From Ceratopteris richardii (Eukaryota > Streptophyta > Polypodiopsida > Polypodiales > Pteridaceae): a stretch of 64,000 nucleotides of DNA. A program made the translations under genes and the position numbers. Numbering within the stretch: position 1 is the first letter of the stretch; each line of letters begins with the position of its first letter. The notes beneath the pieces were generated by a model, which had not been told where the DNA came from, ran no database searches, and saw only the letters and a program-made list of their open reading frames with translations. The DNA lies in the NCBI GenBank assembly GCA_020310875.1, contig CM035407.1, positions 74,181,404 through 74,245,403 on the forward strand. Direction: 5' to 3'. Below, piece by piece: positions 44,103 to 54,848 of this stretch.

Positions 44103-44276
44103 GGGAGCACTACACACAATACTGAATGCATTACCACTGGAATGTACAAAGATAAGTAACCCATTGGGGCTATAGGTTTATATACAAACTGGAGGAAAAA
44201 AGCCTCTTAAAGAGGAAAACAAATGCCTCGATAGTCCTAGTGTGTTCACACACATCACTACCAAACTATATCAGCA
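44103..44276 (-). repeat. 3' LTR of D2, outer end truncated
   Basis: Matches the right LTR from GGAGCAC to TATCAGCA. The first part of the LTR (TGTTGGAGTTTGAG...) is absent, replaced by LINE sequence, so no target duplication can be scored. The plus-strand AATCCCCCTT that follows (44,277-44,286) is the remnant polypurine tract. Confidence 0.8.
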
Positions 44277-44337
44277 AATCCCCCTTGGGAGCGATGTGGT
44301 GAACAAGGAACTCGAACTCATGTATATGGAAGTGCCA

Positions 44338-46560
44338 AGCTATGTGGAGTCAATCCACAAAAGGAATTAAGCCTAAAGCTTTGCAAAAAGCTTTAAACTT
44401 CTCCCTAGGCAAATCCTTTCTGAAAAGGTCTACAATGTTCTCATGCGTGGGCACATATGCCAAGTTGATCTCTCCAATAGAGAACCTCTCCTTGACATAA
44501 TGATAGTGCACCTCAATGTGCTTAATGCGAGCATGGAACATAGGGTTCCTCGCAACTGCCAATGTGCCCTGACTATCAATGAAGATGGTGGTGACAGAAG
44601 ACTCAACAACACTCAAATCAGCCATAAGGCATTTGATCCACACACACTCCAGAATCGTTGTGAAAGCTGCTCTATAATCAGCCTCACAATTAAAAGTGGC
44701 CACACTAGGCTTCTTCTTGCTCAGCCAAGATATGCATGAGCTACCAAGCATGAAGCAAAACTACTAGTGGACACACGAGTTTCATAGCAAGCAACCTAGT
44801 TAGAATAAAAAAAAGCATGTAAATTTGGCGGTAGTGATCCCCCCTTGGGATAAATCACTAAAGTAGAGAAAGATGCGCTTAACTGACTGCCAAGGCTTGA
44901 CACCTAGGCAATGCATGAACCTGCTCACGTGAGACACAAATCTAAATATCTTATCGATTAATGCATAACTTAATCAAGCATCCAACAACTTGTTGATAGA
45001 CAACAACATCGAATGCATCTCCAAAATTATGAAGACTCAATTGTACACTTGTCTCCCTAGGAGTGGCAATAGGTTTACAGTCTTCAAGGCCAAAACACTA
45101 CAATAATGTGTCAATATATTTTGTTTGATACAGAGCTATTCCGACATCAACTTGCATAAACTAAATGCCCAAATAATGATGCAAATGCCTCAAATCAGCC
45201 ATCTAAAATGAGGCATGGAAATCAGCCTTCAAATCAGCAATATGCTTCTCATGAGGACCACTGAGCAGCATGTCATCAAAATACACAACAATGATTAGAA
45301 GCACATCATTTGCACGCTTAACATATAAGGTGCTTTCAGTGGAATTGATCTCAAAAACATGTGCAATCAGATAGGCATGTATCTTATCATACCAAGAACG
45401 TGGTGCTTGCTTTAAACCATATAACTCCTTCTTTAATGTGCATACCTGGTTTTCAAGCCCTTTTTGCACAAAGCCATGGAGCTCAAAAACATACACTTCT
45501 TCATGCAAGTCACCATTTAGAAATGTATTTTTAATGTCCAAGTTATGTACATTCCAACCATGATGAGCTGCAATAAGTGCACAGGTGCTATGAACAATAG
45601 CCATTCAGTAAGTAGGAGAAAAGGTCTCATCAAAATCAATGCCACTTTTCTGAGCATAAGCCTTTGCCACAAGCCTAACCTTATACATGTCAACTATTCC
45701 ATCAGGCTTATGCTTTAGCTTCTGTAGCTACTTAGTGCCAATGGCCTTCTTGCCAAGAGGCAAGTCACATAAAGGACTAGGAACCATTTTTCATACTAAC
45801 ATCATATTTCGATTGCATAGTAGCCATCCAATCTTCAGGCATTTGTGCGTCATCAAATGAAAGAGGCTCATTCTCATCAGAATCTAACTTGGTGTTATGC
45901 AAAGTCTGCACTAGCCATTTTGGCATAGTTTTTGCCTTCTCAATATTAGCTCTCTCATCAACAAAAGCATCATGTAAATCCGCATCACAAATGGAATGAT
46001 CTGCATCATCACATCAAACCTCTAAAGATTGAAAAGTTGCCTCGTTTGGATGAGCATTAGACTTGCCACTTGTAAAGAGAGGTAGTAAGGTGTCATAAAT
46101 GTCTTTGGGGCTAAGAAATGTCTCCTTAGTACATGAAAGTAATGGTTGAATAGCATCTTCCACAAGAAAAACATTATAGCTAAGCAAAATGTGTTTAGTC
46201 CATGGATGATGCTGACGATAGCCTTTACTTTCAGAACTATATCCAACAAAAATACATTTTACTACTTTATCATCAAATTTTTCGTGTTGTTGTTCAGGCA
46301 TTAATGCATATGTCCAACAACCAAAAACACAGAGACAAGCAACAGATGGGTTGTGACCATGCCAAGCCTCATATGGAGTGATAGACTACAGTGCTTCAGT
46401 GGGACACCTGTTAAGTACATATGTTGCACACATAACAACATCAAGCCATAAACTATGTGGTAAATCCTGACTCTTAACCATACACCTTGCCATCTCCATG
46501 AGTGACCTATTCTTCCTTTCAGCAACCGCATTCTATTTAGGTGTATATGGTAGTGTACAC
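44338..46560 (-). pseudogene. D2 pol: RNase H, reverse transcriptase, integrase C-terminal part
   Basis: RNase H (44,751-44,350): ISWLSKKKPSVATFN, IDSQGTLAVARNPMFHARIKHIEVHYHYVKE. Reverse transcriptase (45,604-45,203): [36 protein letters not shown] and IVVYFDDMLLSG; the active site is YFDD, an accepted variant in form. Part of the thumb between 45,200 and 44,760 is degraded. The linker and integrase C-terminal part hold CIFVGYSSESKGYR (46,301-46,014) and LPHSLWLD-type sequence to 46,560. Several frame changes, including one near 46,301. Confidence 0.87.
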
Positions 46561-47190
46561 TAATGTTTTATCCCACGTTCAGCCAGAAATGTTTTCAATT
46601 CAGAAGACATATTCTCCCCCTTGATCACAATGGAGGATGCCCATTTTACATGCTGACATACTCTTAGCCAAAATCAAAACCTATTCGAAGCACATAAAAA
46701 ATTTCGGCTTTGCCTTCGGCAGATCTAACCATGCATGCCTGGAAAAATCATTGATGAAAGTCATGAAGTAAAGATAGTTCATGAAAGAAGGTGTCTACAT
46801 AGGACCACAAAGATCACTATGAACAAGCTGCAATTTCTAAGCAGCTCAAATTGAACCATCTTTTAGGAAGGAGGAGCATTGAATTCTTGCCAAAATATAG
46901 CTTTCACATACATGTTTACTCAAGTGCCTCAAGTTTGAGAAAATAGGACACCATTTCAAATTTATGCATGCATTGTAAACTACAAAAATTGAGATGACCA
47001 AAGTGTGCATGCCAAAGCTTTGCATCTGATAGAGCCTAAGAATCATGTACTACACATGCTGAATCATTCATAGATTTTTCATAGTCTATGAGCTTATAGA
47101 GCCCACCACATAAAATGTGAGGGGCAATAATCTTGTCGCCATTTGATAAATCATGAACTCTACATCTATCATTAACAAATTTCACAACCC
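46561..47190 (-). pseudogene. D2 integrase core and pre-integrase
   Basis: The minus strand holds MTFINDFSRHAWLDLPKAK-type core sequence (46,790-46,700), GILHC in place of the Asp-containing motif, and pre-integrase LWHAHFGHLNF with KHVCESYILARIQCSSFLK (47,046-46,846). It corresponds to D1 at 23,750-24,280 and is heavily mutated. Confidence 0.8.
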
Positions 47191-48649
47191 AGCTAATCTT
47201 GGCTAATGCAAAAGCTTGTAAAATTTATCTTGATCCCTCGCACAAATAAAGCATCTAGCAACATAAAAGTTACTCCCATAACAGAATAAGAGGATTTATT
47301 ACCACATGCAGTAGTATTGCTTGTAGAGGTACACTCACATGAAATGAAGAAACTACATTGCAAGGTAATATGTTTGGTTGCCCACTATCAAAGTACCAAA
47401 CATGTGGATCTATTATAGAAATACACTACTCATGAGAAGATGGGTCAAAACTGCAAACAATATCAAACACTCATTCTTCATCCTACAGAAGATTAGAAAA
47501 CTCTCTTGTTGGTGAGGTATGTGCAACAACCATTCCAGCCTCTTTTTTCTTTGCCTCTTTTGCAGCCAATTTTGGATAGTTCTTTATGACATGATCGTTT
47601 CCTTTACAGTACTTACAATTTCTACTTTTTTTATTTCTTTTCATCTTTGTCTTTCTTCTTAGAATGTGAAGCATTTGCTAATTTCTGCTTACTAGTAGAT
47701 GAGCTTCATTTACCTTTGCCCTTCTAACTAGCAAGGAAAGCTTGATAGTATTCCCTGTAGAGATACACTCATGTGAAATGAAGAAACTACATTGCGAGGT
47801 AATATGTTTGGTTGCCCACTATCAAAGTACCAAACATATGGATCTATTATAGAAATACAGTACTCATGAGAAGATGGGTCAAAACTGCAAACAATAGTAA
47901 ACACTCATTCTTCATCCTACAGAAGATTCGAAAACTCTCTTTTTGGTATAGAGGCTTGTGCAACAACTTTTTTCTTTGCCTCTTTTTTCTTTGCCTCTTT
48001 TGCAACCAATTTTGGATAGTTCTTTATGACATGATCCTTTCCTTTATAGTACTTACAAAAGAATTTCTACTTTTTTGATTTCTTCTAATCTTTGTCTTTC
48101 TTCTTAGAATTTGAAGCATTTGCTGATTTTTGCTTACTACTAGATGAGCTTTATTTACCTTTGCCCTTCTAACTAGCCAGGAAACCTTGATCTACAACAT
48201 GCATAATAAACCTATTCTGCCTAGACTGATATACCTACAACGCAAGCCTTATTCTTTGCCTGGTATAAAGTGGTAAGTCTATCCGAAGCATCCTTAGCTC
48301 TTTTGCAAGAGAAACTTTGAGGACTAATGGCATGTTTGTTAGAAAAGGCTATCAATGCATGTGTCTGAGCATCTCTACCATCCCAACAAATTATCTCTAC
48401 AGTAGGTGTACTAGAAACCACAACACGAATAGGAATCTCTAGAATGTCACCATCTGTGACACCATCTGCATCAGCTTCAGTACCTATATATGTAGGTAAA
48501 ATAGAATTTTTTTCAACACCCTACACAATATTCCACAGTCCTTTTGTGAACAATGCATGACACATCATATAAGCCCATAATGGGTAATTCGTACCATTCA
48601 AATTATCTTCAACAACTGACACATGGAATACATCACTACTTTCAACCAT
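47191..48649 (-). pseudogene. D2 protease and gag, with tandem duplication
   Basis: Gag starts at ATG 48,649-48,647 (MVESSDVFHV) and follows D1 to LYQAKNKACVV (about 48,240), then jumps to the VDQGFLASQKGK region (48,190); about 260 bp of capsid sequence are missing relative to D1. The knuckle and protease part (48,190-47,312) is present twice in tandem. The zinc knuckle of one copy reads CKYCKGNDHVIKNY (47,620-47,575), with its last Cys changed. Confidence 0.83.
47312..48190. repeat. Tandem duplication of about 434 bp inside D2
   Basis: Copy 1 runs 47,312-47,745 (TAGTATTGCTTGTAGAG to GGAAAGCTTGA) and copy 2 runs 47,746-48,190 (TAGTATTCCCTGTAGAG to GGAAACCTTGA). They are very similar; copy 2 is longer mainly through a repeated TTTTTTCTTTGCCTC near 47,970-48,000. 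Other family D copies have one unit. Confidence 0.9.
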
Positions 48650-48996
48650 GGCCACTCACTAAAATACCATGATGCAGAGAATTGACTCTATCTAAGAAAG
48701 TTGAACATAACTACCCTCTCGAGTTATGGTAAACCTATAGAAGACTTCAACACACTTATAGTGGCAAACGAAAACCTATATATATATATATCTTTGGTAC
48801 AAAAAGACAAAATAACCTGCACAAGTGTGATGATAATGTGTTCTGAGATCGAAATGAGTTCAGATTGCGATTCAGGCACCACATAGCAAAGCTGTTTTGG
48901 TCTCCTAATGACCCTGAGTATGCTCACCAAATGAAGTGCGATTCTAAGACTCTGATCGGAGGGGTTTCAACAATGCATAGATGAGGCAACGACCTT

Positions 48997-49007
48997 CTCT
49001 GATACCA
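48997..49007 (-). other. Primer-binding site of D2
   Basis: The minus strand reads TGGTATCAGAG, two bases from the LTR, matching the initiator tRNA-Met type. Confidence 0.85.
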
Positions 49008-49009
49008 AT

Positions 49010-49240
49010 TGTTGGAGTTTGAGATCTGCAAAAGCATGCAAACAACGCAAGGAAGAAGAAGAATCTTGGAGCACAACAAACAGTACTAAATTTATTAATG
49101 CTGGAATGTACAAAGATAAGTAACCTATTAGGGCTATAGGCATATATACAAGACGGGAGAAGAAAACCTCCTAAAGAGGGAAAAAAGTGCCCCGATATTC
49201 CTAGTGTGTTGACACGTATCATTACGTAAATATATCAACA
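49010..49240 (-). repeat. 5' LTR of D2
   Basis: 231 bp, TGTTGGAGTTTGAGATC to TATATCAACA; matches 32,458-32,670 and 40,959-41,186. Confidence 0.88.
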
Positions 49241-49590
49241 CATTTCTCCTATTGGAAGTTCCATTACTCGGAGGATGTGTGTTCCATGGACGGATGTCAA
49301 ACGTCATTATAAACCTTATCATCCTTTCACTAATAATTTGGAATTTCAGTTGAAAGATTCTATGTGGACAAGCTGGTTATCTCTTTGGAGTAATTGTAAC
49401 CTTGGTATTAAAGAGCATAAATGCACGATGGAAACATTTAATGATTAAAGCTTCTTCTACCAAAATTATGAGCTAGTTGACGATGATTATATTCTTTCTT
49501 TCACCACTTTGTCTTATGCTTGCAAGCAAGTTTGTTTGAATCATAAGGCTTTTCTCAAGGATAAGTTGATGCTCTACAATTAACAGTAAA
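49241..49590 (+). pseudogene. Probable continuation of the LINE beyond D2
   Basis: A plus-strand frame reads SPIGSSITRRMCVPWTDVKR, then HPFTNNLEFQLKDSMWTSW and, after one stop, FTTLSYACKQVCLNHKAFLKDK. It is not copia-like and lies on the same strand as the LINE, directly after D2, so it is most simply the region downstream of its reverse transcriptase. I do not recognise a conserved domain in it. Confidence 0.5.
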
Positions 49591-49621
49591 AGGATGAGAC
49601 TAGCTAAAGTTGCTGCTAATA

Positions 49622-50384
49622 TGTTTACCCAATACAAGTCCTAGAGGAGCACTAACAATAAGAGGTGTCTAATTTTAGAGAGGAAAGGCACTTCTGTTGA
49701 TAGCTTCTCAATAAAAAGAGTGGTTCTCTTAGTCTGGGTGGCCAAATTGAGTGATTTATGGTGAGTTGTGAAGCCTACAACTTGTACTATGTAAGTATAT
49801 AAGTGTTTGAACAAAAATAATGAAAAAATGCTACGCAAGTAGGCGGTTTTGTAATGATAGTTTCTTGTATGTATCTAGTGTTTCATCAGAGACATACCTC
49901 TCTTCAAACTTCCATATCGTAGTTGTTATGAGGTCCTTTTGAGTGATTTCACTTGGAGGAGTTTTCTTAGGTCTCATACCTTTTATCTATATCAAAGTCT
50001 TTCATAGATCTTTGAATTTCCATATTCTTGTACATCCGTTTTCAATTCACACAGTTAGTCATACCTTGCTGTTGTAGGCCTCCGCATAGCTTGACTTCAA
50101 GCTATTCTTTTGGGAGCTATACGCCCCTTTGTTTGACGTTTTTGGTTTCTAAAGCATGCTACTCAACGTCTACTTTCGGAATATATGATTAGTTTTGATA
50201 AAATCTGCTCACAGAGTTTCTAGTGGTTATTTTTCTATAATCACCCATTTCTATTTTCTTGAAAGTTCGGAGGAAAGTTTGATTTCTAAAGTTTGGAAAT
50301 ATTTGTTTGATCTTTTGAAGATCTTGGGAGGTCTCATCATGTTTCCTTGTGTACTTTGATGTTTACAAGTTTGTAAACATAACA
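49622..50384 (+). repeat. Element F 5' LTR
   Basis: Probable start TGTTTACCCAATACAAG, matching TGTTACATAAGAACAAG of the 3' LTR; end AAACATAACA. The match is good from about 49,660 on (GGCACTTCTGTTGA, AAAAAGAGTGGTTCTC) and at the 3' end (GTTCGGAGGAAAGTTTGATTTCT). It lacks about 100 bp near its start but has about 190 bp, around 49,920-50,150, that the 3' LTR has lost. Confidence 0.75.
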
Positions 50385-50387
50385 TTA

Positions 50388-50399
50388 TGGTATCAGAGC
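50388..50399 (+). other. Primer-binding site of element F
   Basis: TGGTATCAGAGC, a perfect initiator tRNA-Met complement, three bases after the LTR end. Confidence 0.92.
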
Positions 50400-50429
50400 T
50401 TTTGTTTTGAACACTATGTTTGGACATAT

Positions 50430-51069
50430 AAGAGGTTTGAATACTAGTAGAAAGGCTTGGGATTCTCTAGAAAGATTATTTGCGACTACCAACAGAGCGA
50501 GGCAAACACAATTTATTGGTGAGCTGACAAGAGTGAAAAAGAAGCCATGATAATCAGTTAATGATTATGTTCTTGAGGTAAAATATCTTATTGAAGCATT
50601 AGCCTCTATTGATGCATCTCTTAGTGAGGATATAGAGTTTAATAGCATGTTAAAGGGCTTGAGAGAAGATGAAAGATGGAAGTCTTTCATTACGTCTATC
50701 ATGACTCGAGAGAATCTACCATCCTTTGAAGATTTACAAACGCTCATGATGTCTGAAGAAATCAACATAGAAGGTGGCATGTTTTATCATTCACAAAGAG
50801 GTAGTCAAGGACAAGCTCTTTATACTTCATCAAATAGATCAAGAGGTAGAGGAAATTGGGGAGGAGGAGGAAGATTCAACAACAATGTAAGAGGAAGAGG
50901 AAGCTTTAATGCTACTAGAGGAGGAAGAACAACAAAACAAAGTCAACAGACTCAACCAAATGAGCAATGTAACTTTACATGCCATTATTATGGTAAAGTT
51001 GTTCATTATGCTAAGGATTCCTTCTCCAACCCAAATAGAAGAGGTGGATTTAGAGGACGACAAAGATGA
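50430..51069 (+). pseudogene. Element F gag, N-terminus deleted
   Basis: The capsid frame begins almost at once after the primer site (AWDSLERLFATTNRARQTQ), where A and E have leader plus about 90 codons of Gag. It continues through two adjacent stops (50,547-50,552), then SVNDYVLEVKYLIEAL and SMLKGLREDERWKSFI, and a 140-aa open part (50,647-51,069) with a Gly/Arg/Asn-rich nucleocapsid. The knuckle reads CHYYGKVVHYAKDS, with two zinc Cys lost. Confidence 0.85.
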
Positions 51070-51184
51070 AGAGGCCAAGATCACATGCATCAAAACAACA
51101 ACATCGTGAAAGAGGAGGCTCAGACACATAATGAAAACATTCTTATGGCTATGCATACAGAGACACATAAGAGAAGGTAAACAA

Positions 51185-53223
51185 CAAAACTTGGTATATA
51201 GATAGTTTTTTCCGGGAGATAGTACTGAGCATGAAGTAGTTTACATTGGTGATTGTCCACTTAATGAACATGTAACTCTTAGAGATGTTTTGTTTGTTCC
51301 TACTATTACAAGAAATTTGATTTCAGTTGGACAGATAGAGCACAATGGAGTGAAGGTCAATTTTGACACTAATCAGTGGTAGGCTTATCAGAAGAAGGAT
51401 GGGAATTTTGTTATAAAAGGACAAAATGTAAAGAGATTATATACTTATGAAGTTGAAGTTCTAGATTATGTAGGTTATACAATGGTTAATGGGACTCAAG
51501 TAAGTCAATTGGATTTATGGCACAAAAGATTAGGACACATCAGTGTTGGCAGTTTAAAGGATATTGTAAAGAAATCATTGGTTGAAGATTTACCACAACT
51601 ACCTAAGGAAGAATTGGATTTTGTTTGTGAGGCATGTCAGTTTGGAAAATAGGTACGAAGTCCGTTTTTAAAAGCAGGATTGCAAAGCAGAGGTATTTGG
51701 GACTTGATTCATACTGATGTGTGGGGTCCATCTCAAGAAGAGTCTATGGTAGGTAGCAAGTACTTTGTAACATTTATTGATGACTTCTCAAAGATTACAT
51801 GCATTTATTTTATGAAATACAAATCCAAAGTTTTTATATGTTCAAAATCAATTTTTTGCATTTTTGGAAGAAGAAGGAATAAAAAAGGAGACTAGAAATA
51901 GATACACACCTCAACAAAATGGTGTGGCCGAAAGAAGAAACATGTCTATCTTGGAGATGGGTAGGTGCATATTAAATGAAAAGGACTTACCACTTACTTT
52001 TTGGGCTGAATCATGCAATATGGCAGTTTATGTGATGAACAAGTTACCACCTACTCAAATTCATGTACAAAAAGCACCTTATGAGTTGTTTTAAGGATCA
52101 AAACCAGATATTTCTAATTGTAGATATTTTGGAAACATATGTTTTGTTCATGCTCCACAATAGTTAAGGTCAAAGTTGGATCCAAGGTCATAAAAGATGA
52201 TTTTTTTTGGTATGGTAGAAGGGCAACCAAGATGTAGATGTATGAACTCAGATACAGGAGAGGTAATTGTTTCGAGAGATGTTATTTTTCATGAAGATAG
52301 ATCTTGCTATAAACATGAAGTGTGAGTAGATGAAGAAGAAACTACTAGAAGTCATGAAGAAGAGCAAAGTTCTCCAAGCTCACCAGAAAGTCAAGTTACA
52401 CATGAAGAGATAACTCCCCCCAATTAAAAGTTGAAGAAAATTCTCGATTTGATTTCAAAGGAAACTGAGACACAGGAAGAAGAAAGTGAAGGTTCTACAT
52501 CAAGAAGACCTCAGACTCGAAGGCAAGAAAAGCATGGTAGGATAAGAAGTCAATCAAGGTATCCAGTAAGAGAAAGAAGGCAATCACAAAGATTTTCTCA
52601 TGAAGTATATGTCAAAACTTCTTAAGGAGTAGGAACCAACAACTTTTAAAGAAGCATCAAAGGTAAAGAAATGGGTTAAAGCAATGTAATGAAGAAATGA
52701 CAGCTTTGTACGTGAACAATATATGGAGTTTAGTTCCAAGGCAACCTACCATGAAGGTTATCGGTAACAAATGGGTGTAGAGGATAAAGAGAAAAAGTGA
52801 TAGTTCAATAAGGAGATATAAAGCAAGGCTTGTTTGTAAAGGTTATGCACAGAGTTATGGCATCAATTATGAGGAGAAGGTTTCTCCTACTACCAAGATA
52901 ACAACAATAAGGACATTAATAAGTATTGCTGCAAGCAAGGTATGGAATCTTTATCAATTGGATGTAAAAAATGCATTTCTCAATGGTGATTTAAAAGAAG
53001 ATGTGTACATGGAGCAACTAGCAGGTTATGAAGATCCCAAGAAGCCTACGCATGTATGTAAACTCTTGAAAGCATTGTATGGTCTTAAGAAGGCTCCAAG
53101 GGCTTGGAATTTTAGATTGGTAAAGGTCTTAAAAAGCAGGGATACAGGTATTCAAATGCACATACTTCTTTGAATGTTAAGGTTGAAGGATCATTGATTG
53201 TTTATATCTCAATTTATATGGAT

Positions 53224-53286
<63 letters not shown>

Positions 53287-54180
53287 CAGGAAACAATGAA
53301 GGTGACATAGCTAGGATCAAAGCAGAGCTTGGATCTTAATTGAAAATTTCAGATTTAGGAGAACTGATATATACATTCTTGGAATCGATGTTATGAAGAA
53401 GGACGATTGTGTATATCTTCTACAAAGGAAGTATTTTTCAGATTTGTTAAAGAAATATGGCATGGAACATTGCAAGAATATCAGTAATCCAATGGAACCG
53501 AATGTGAAGTACAATGCTGAAGATGGTGAACCTTTAGAAGATCCACTTATCTATAGGCTTTGATTGGCTCTCTTATATATGCAACTTTAACAAGGTCGGA
53601 TATTACATTTAGCGTAAGTGCATTGTCTCAATTCATGAACAAACCCACTGATGTACATATGCAAGCAACTAAATGGATCTTAATATATTTCAAGGGTACA
53701 TTAAATGAAGGTTTGGGCTATAAGTATCATGAAGGTGTGGATTTGAAAGCATATAGTGATGCAGATTGGGCTAGAAATAGGATGGCAAAAGGAGCACAGG
53801 TGGATATCTAATATTTATGGATATTAATTTGGTTTCATGGAGTTCTAAAAAACAGCCTACAGTAGCACTTTCAAGCAAAGAAGCTAAATATAGAAGCCTT
53901 ACAAATGCAACATGTGAGATTATGTGGTATTTGAAGCTTTATGAAGATATGAATCTATCTACAACACGCACTACTCTTTGGAGATAATGTAAGTTCATTA
54001 CAACTCGCATCTAATCCAGTGTACCATGCAAGAACAAAACACATTGAAGTGCACTATCACTATATCCAAGAGAAGGTGGTGAATGAAGATATTGATATTC
54101 AACATGTTGGAACTAAAGATCAATTAGCAGACATACTCACAAAAGCAATGGATGCTCAGAGTTCTACTTGCTCAAAGCTT
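51185..54180 (+). pseudogene. Element F pol: protease remnant, integrase, reverse transcriptase, RNase H
   Basis: The protease is cut at WYIDS with the following Gly and about 30 codons missing; it resumes at HVTLRDVLFVPTITRNLISVG. The pre-integrase is good (LDLWHKRLGHIS, FVCEACQFGK, stop near 51,651). The integrase has LIHTDVWGPSQ and FIDDFSKITCIYF, then lacks the central SDGGGEY segment and resumes at [12 protein letters not shown] (51,864-52,094). Reverse transcriptase (52,650-53,340): [30 protein letters not shown], then YMDY followed by (TA)n. RNase H (53,560-54,180): MIGSLIYATLTRSD, YSDADWA, HARTKHIEVHYHY. Many stops and frameshifts. It cannot encode any active catalytic domain except possibly RNase H. 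Confidence 0.88.
53227..53284. repeat. (TA)n microsatellite inside the reverse transcriptase active site
   Basis: About 29 AT dinucleotides replace the end of the active-site region: upstream frame LIVYISIYMDY, downstream ITGNNEGDIARIK, where A and E read YVDDII(I/L)TG. Read in frame the array is Tyr-Ile repeats. Confidence 0.92.
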
Positions 54181-54189
54181 TGGTTTTAG

Positions 54190-54205
54190 AGCTTGAGGGG
54201 AGCAA
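54190..54205 (+). other. Polypurine tract of element F
   Basis: GAGCTTGAGGGGAGCAA directly precedes the 3' LTR start TGTTACATAAG. Confidence 0.8.
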
Positions 54206-54848
54206 TGTTACATAAGAACAAGCTCTAAAGTATTATTTTCTAGGCTTATAGAGTTTATAATTTATGATAAATAACATGTGGAGTGCCAAATTTAGATTAA
54301 AAGTAGATAAAAGTAGATAAAATTAAGAAGGAAAGGAGAGGTCTCTATTTTTAGACAAGGAAGGCGCTTCTGTTGACGGCCTCTCAGTAAAAAGAGTGGT
54401 TCTCATCATATAGGCGGCCAAATTGAGTGATTCGTCTTGCGTTGCGTAGCTTACAACTTGTGCTATATATGTAGATCAATTTTTGTACAAATCTAAATGA
54501 AAAACTGCTGCACAAGTAGGCATTTTGGTAGTGATAGTTTCTTGTGTGTATCCGGTGTCTCATCAGAGACATACCTCTCTTCAAAATCCACCTTTTTTAA
54601 GGTTTTTTGTTTTTAAAGCATGATAATTAGAGTATAATTTTAGAACATATGAATAGTTTTGACAAATTCTGCTCAAAGAGCTTCTGGTGGTTATGTTTCT
54701 AGAGTCATCCATTTCTGTTTTCTTCAAAGTTCGGAGGAAAGTTTGATTTCTGAAGTTTGGAAATATTTGTTTGATCTTTTTAAGATCTTGGAAGGTCTCA
54801 TCATGTTTCATTGTGTACGTTGATTTTTACAAGTCTGTAAAAATAACA
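54206..54848 (+). repeat. Element F 3' LTR
   Basis: 643 bp, TGTTACATAAG to AAAATAACA, aligned to the 5' LTR with a long internal deletion near 54,590-54,610. Confidence 0.82.

Larger units (their letters stand above)
44103..49240 (-). mobile_element. Family D copia element D2 with both LTRs
   Basis: Minus-strand element with a full right (5') LTR at 49,010-49,240 and a left (3') LTR that has lost about 60-70 bp at its outer end. Between them lie RNase H, reverse transcriptase, integrase, protease and gag in the expected order, all broken. It also has an internal 434-bp tandem duplication in the protease/nucleocapsid region and a deletion in gag. It is inserted in the LINE, whose sequence continues at 49,241. 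Confidence 0.88.
49622..54848 (+). mobile_element. Ty1/copia LTR retrotransposon F
   Basis: A plus-strand element of about 5.2 kb with recognisable but unequal LTRs (about 763 and 643 bp), a perfect primer site and a polypurine tract. Gag lacks its N-terminal half, the protease active site and the central integrase motif are deleted, and a (TA)n array sits in the reverse transcriptase active site. Its protein sequence is closest to A and E among the elements here. No target duplication is found, and the flanks differ (LINE at left, copia H at right). Confidence 0.85.

Noticed and set aside
50839..51168. Serine-rich 109-aa minus-strand frame
   Set aside because: Antisense of the Gly/Arg-rich nucleocapsid region of element F gag.
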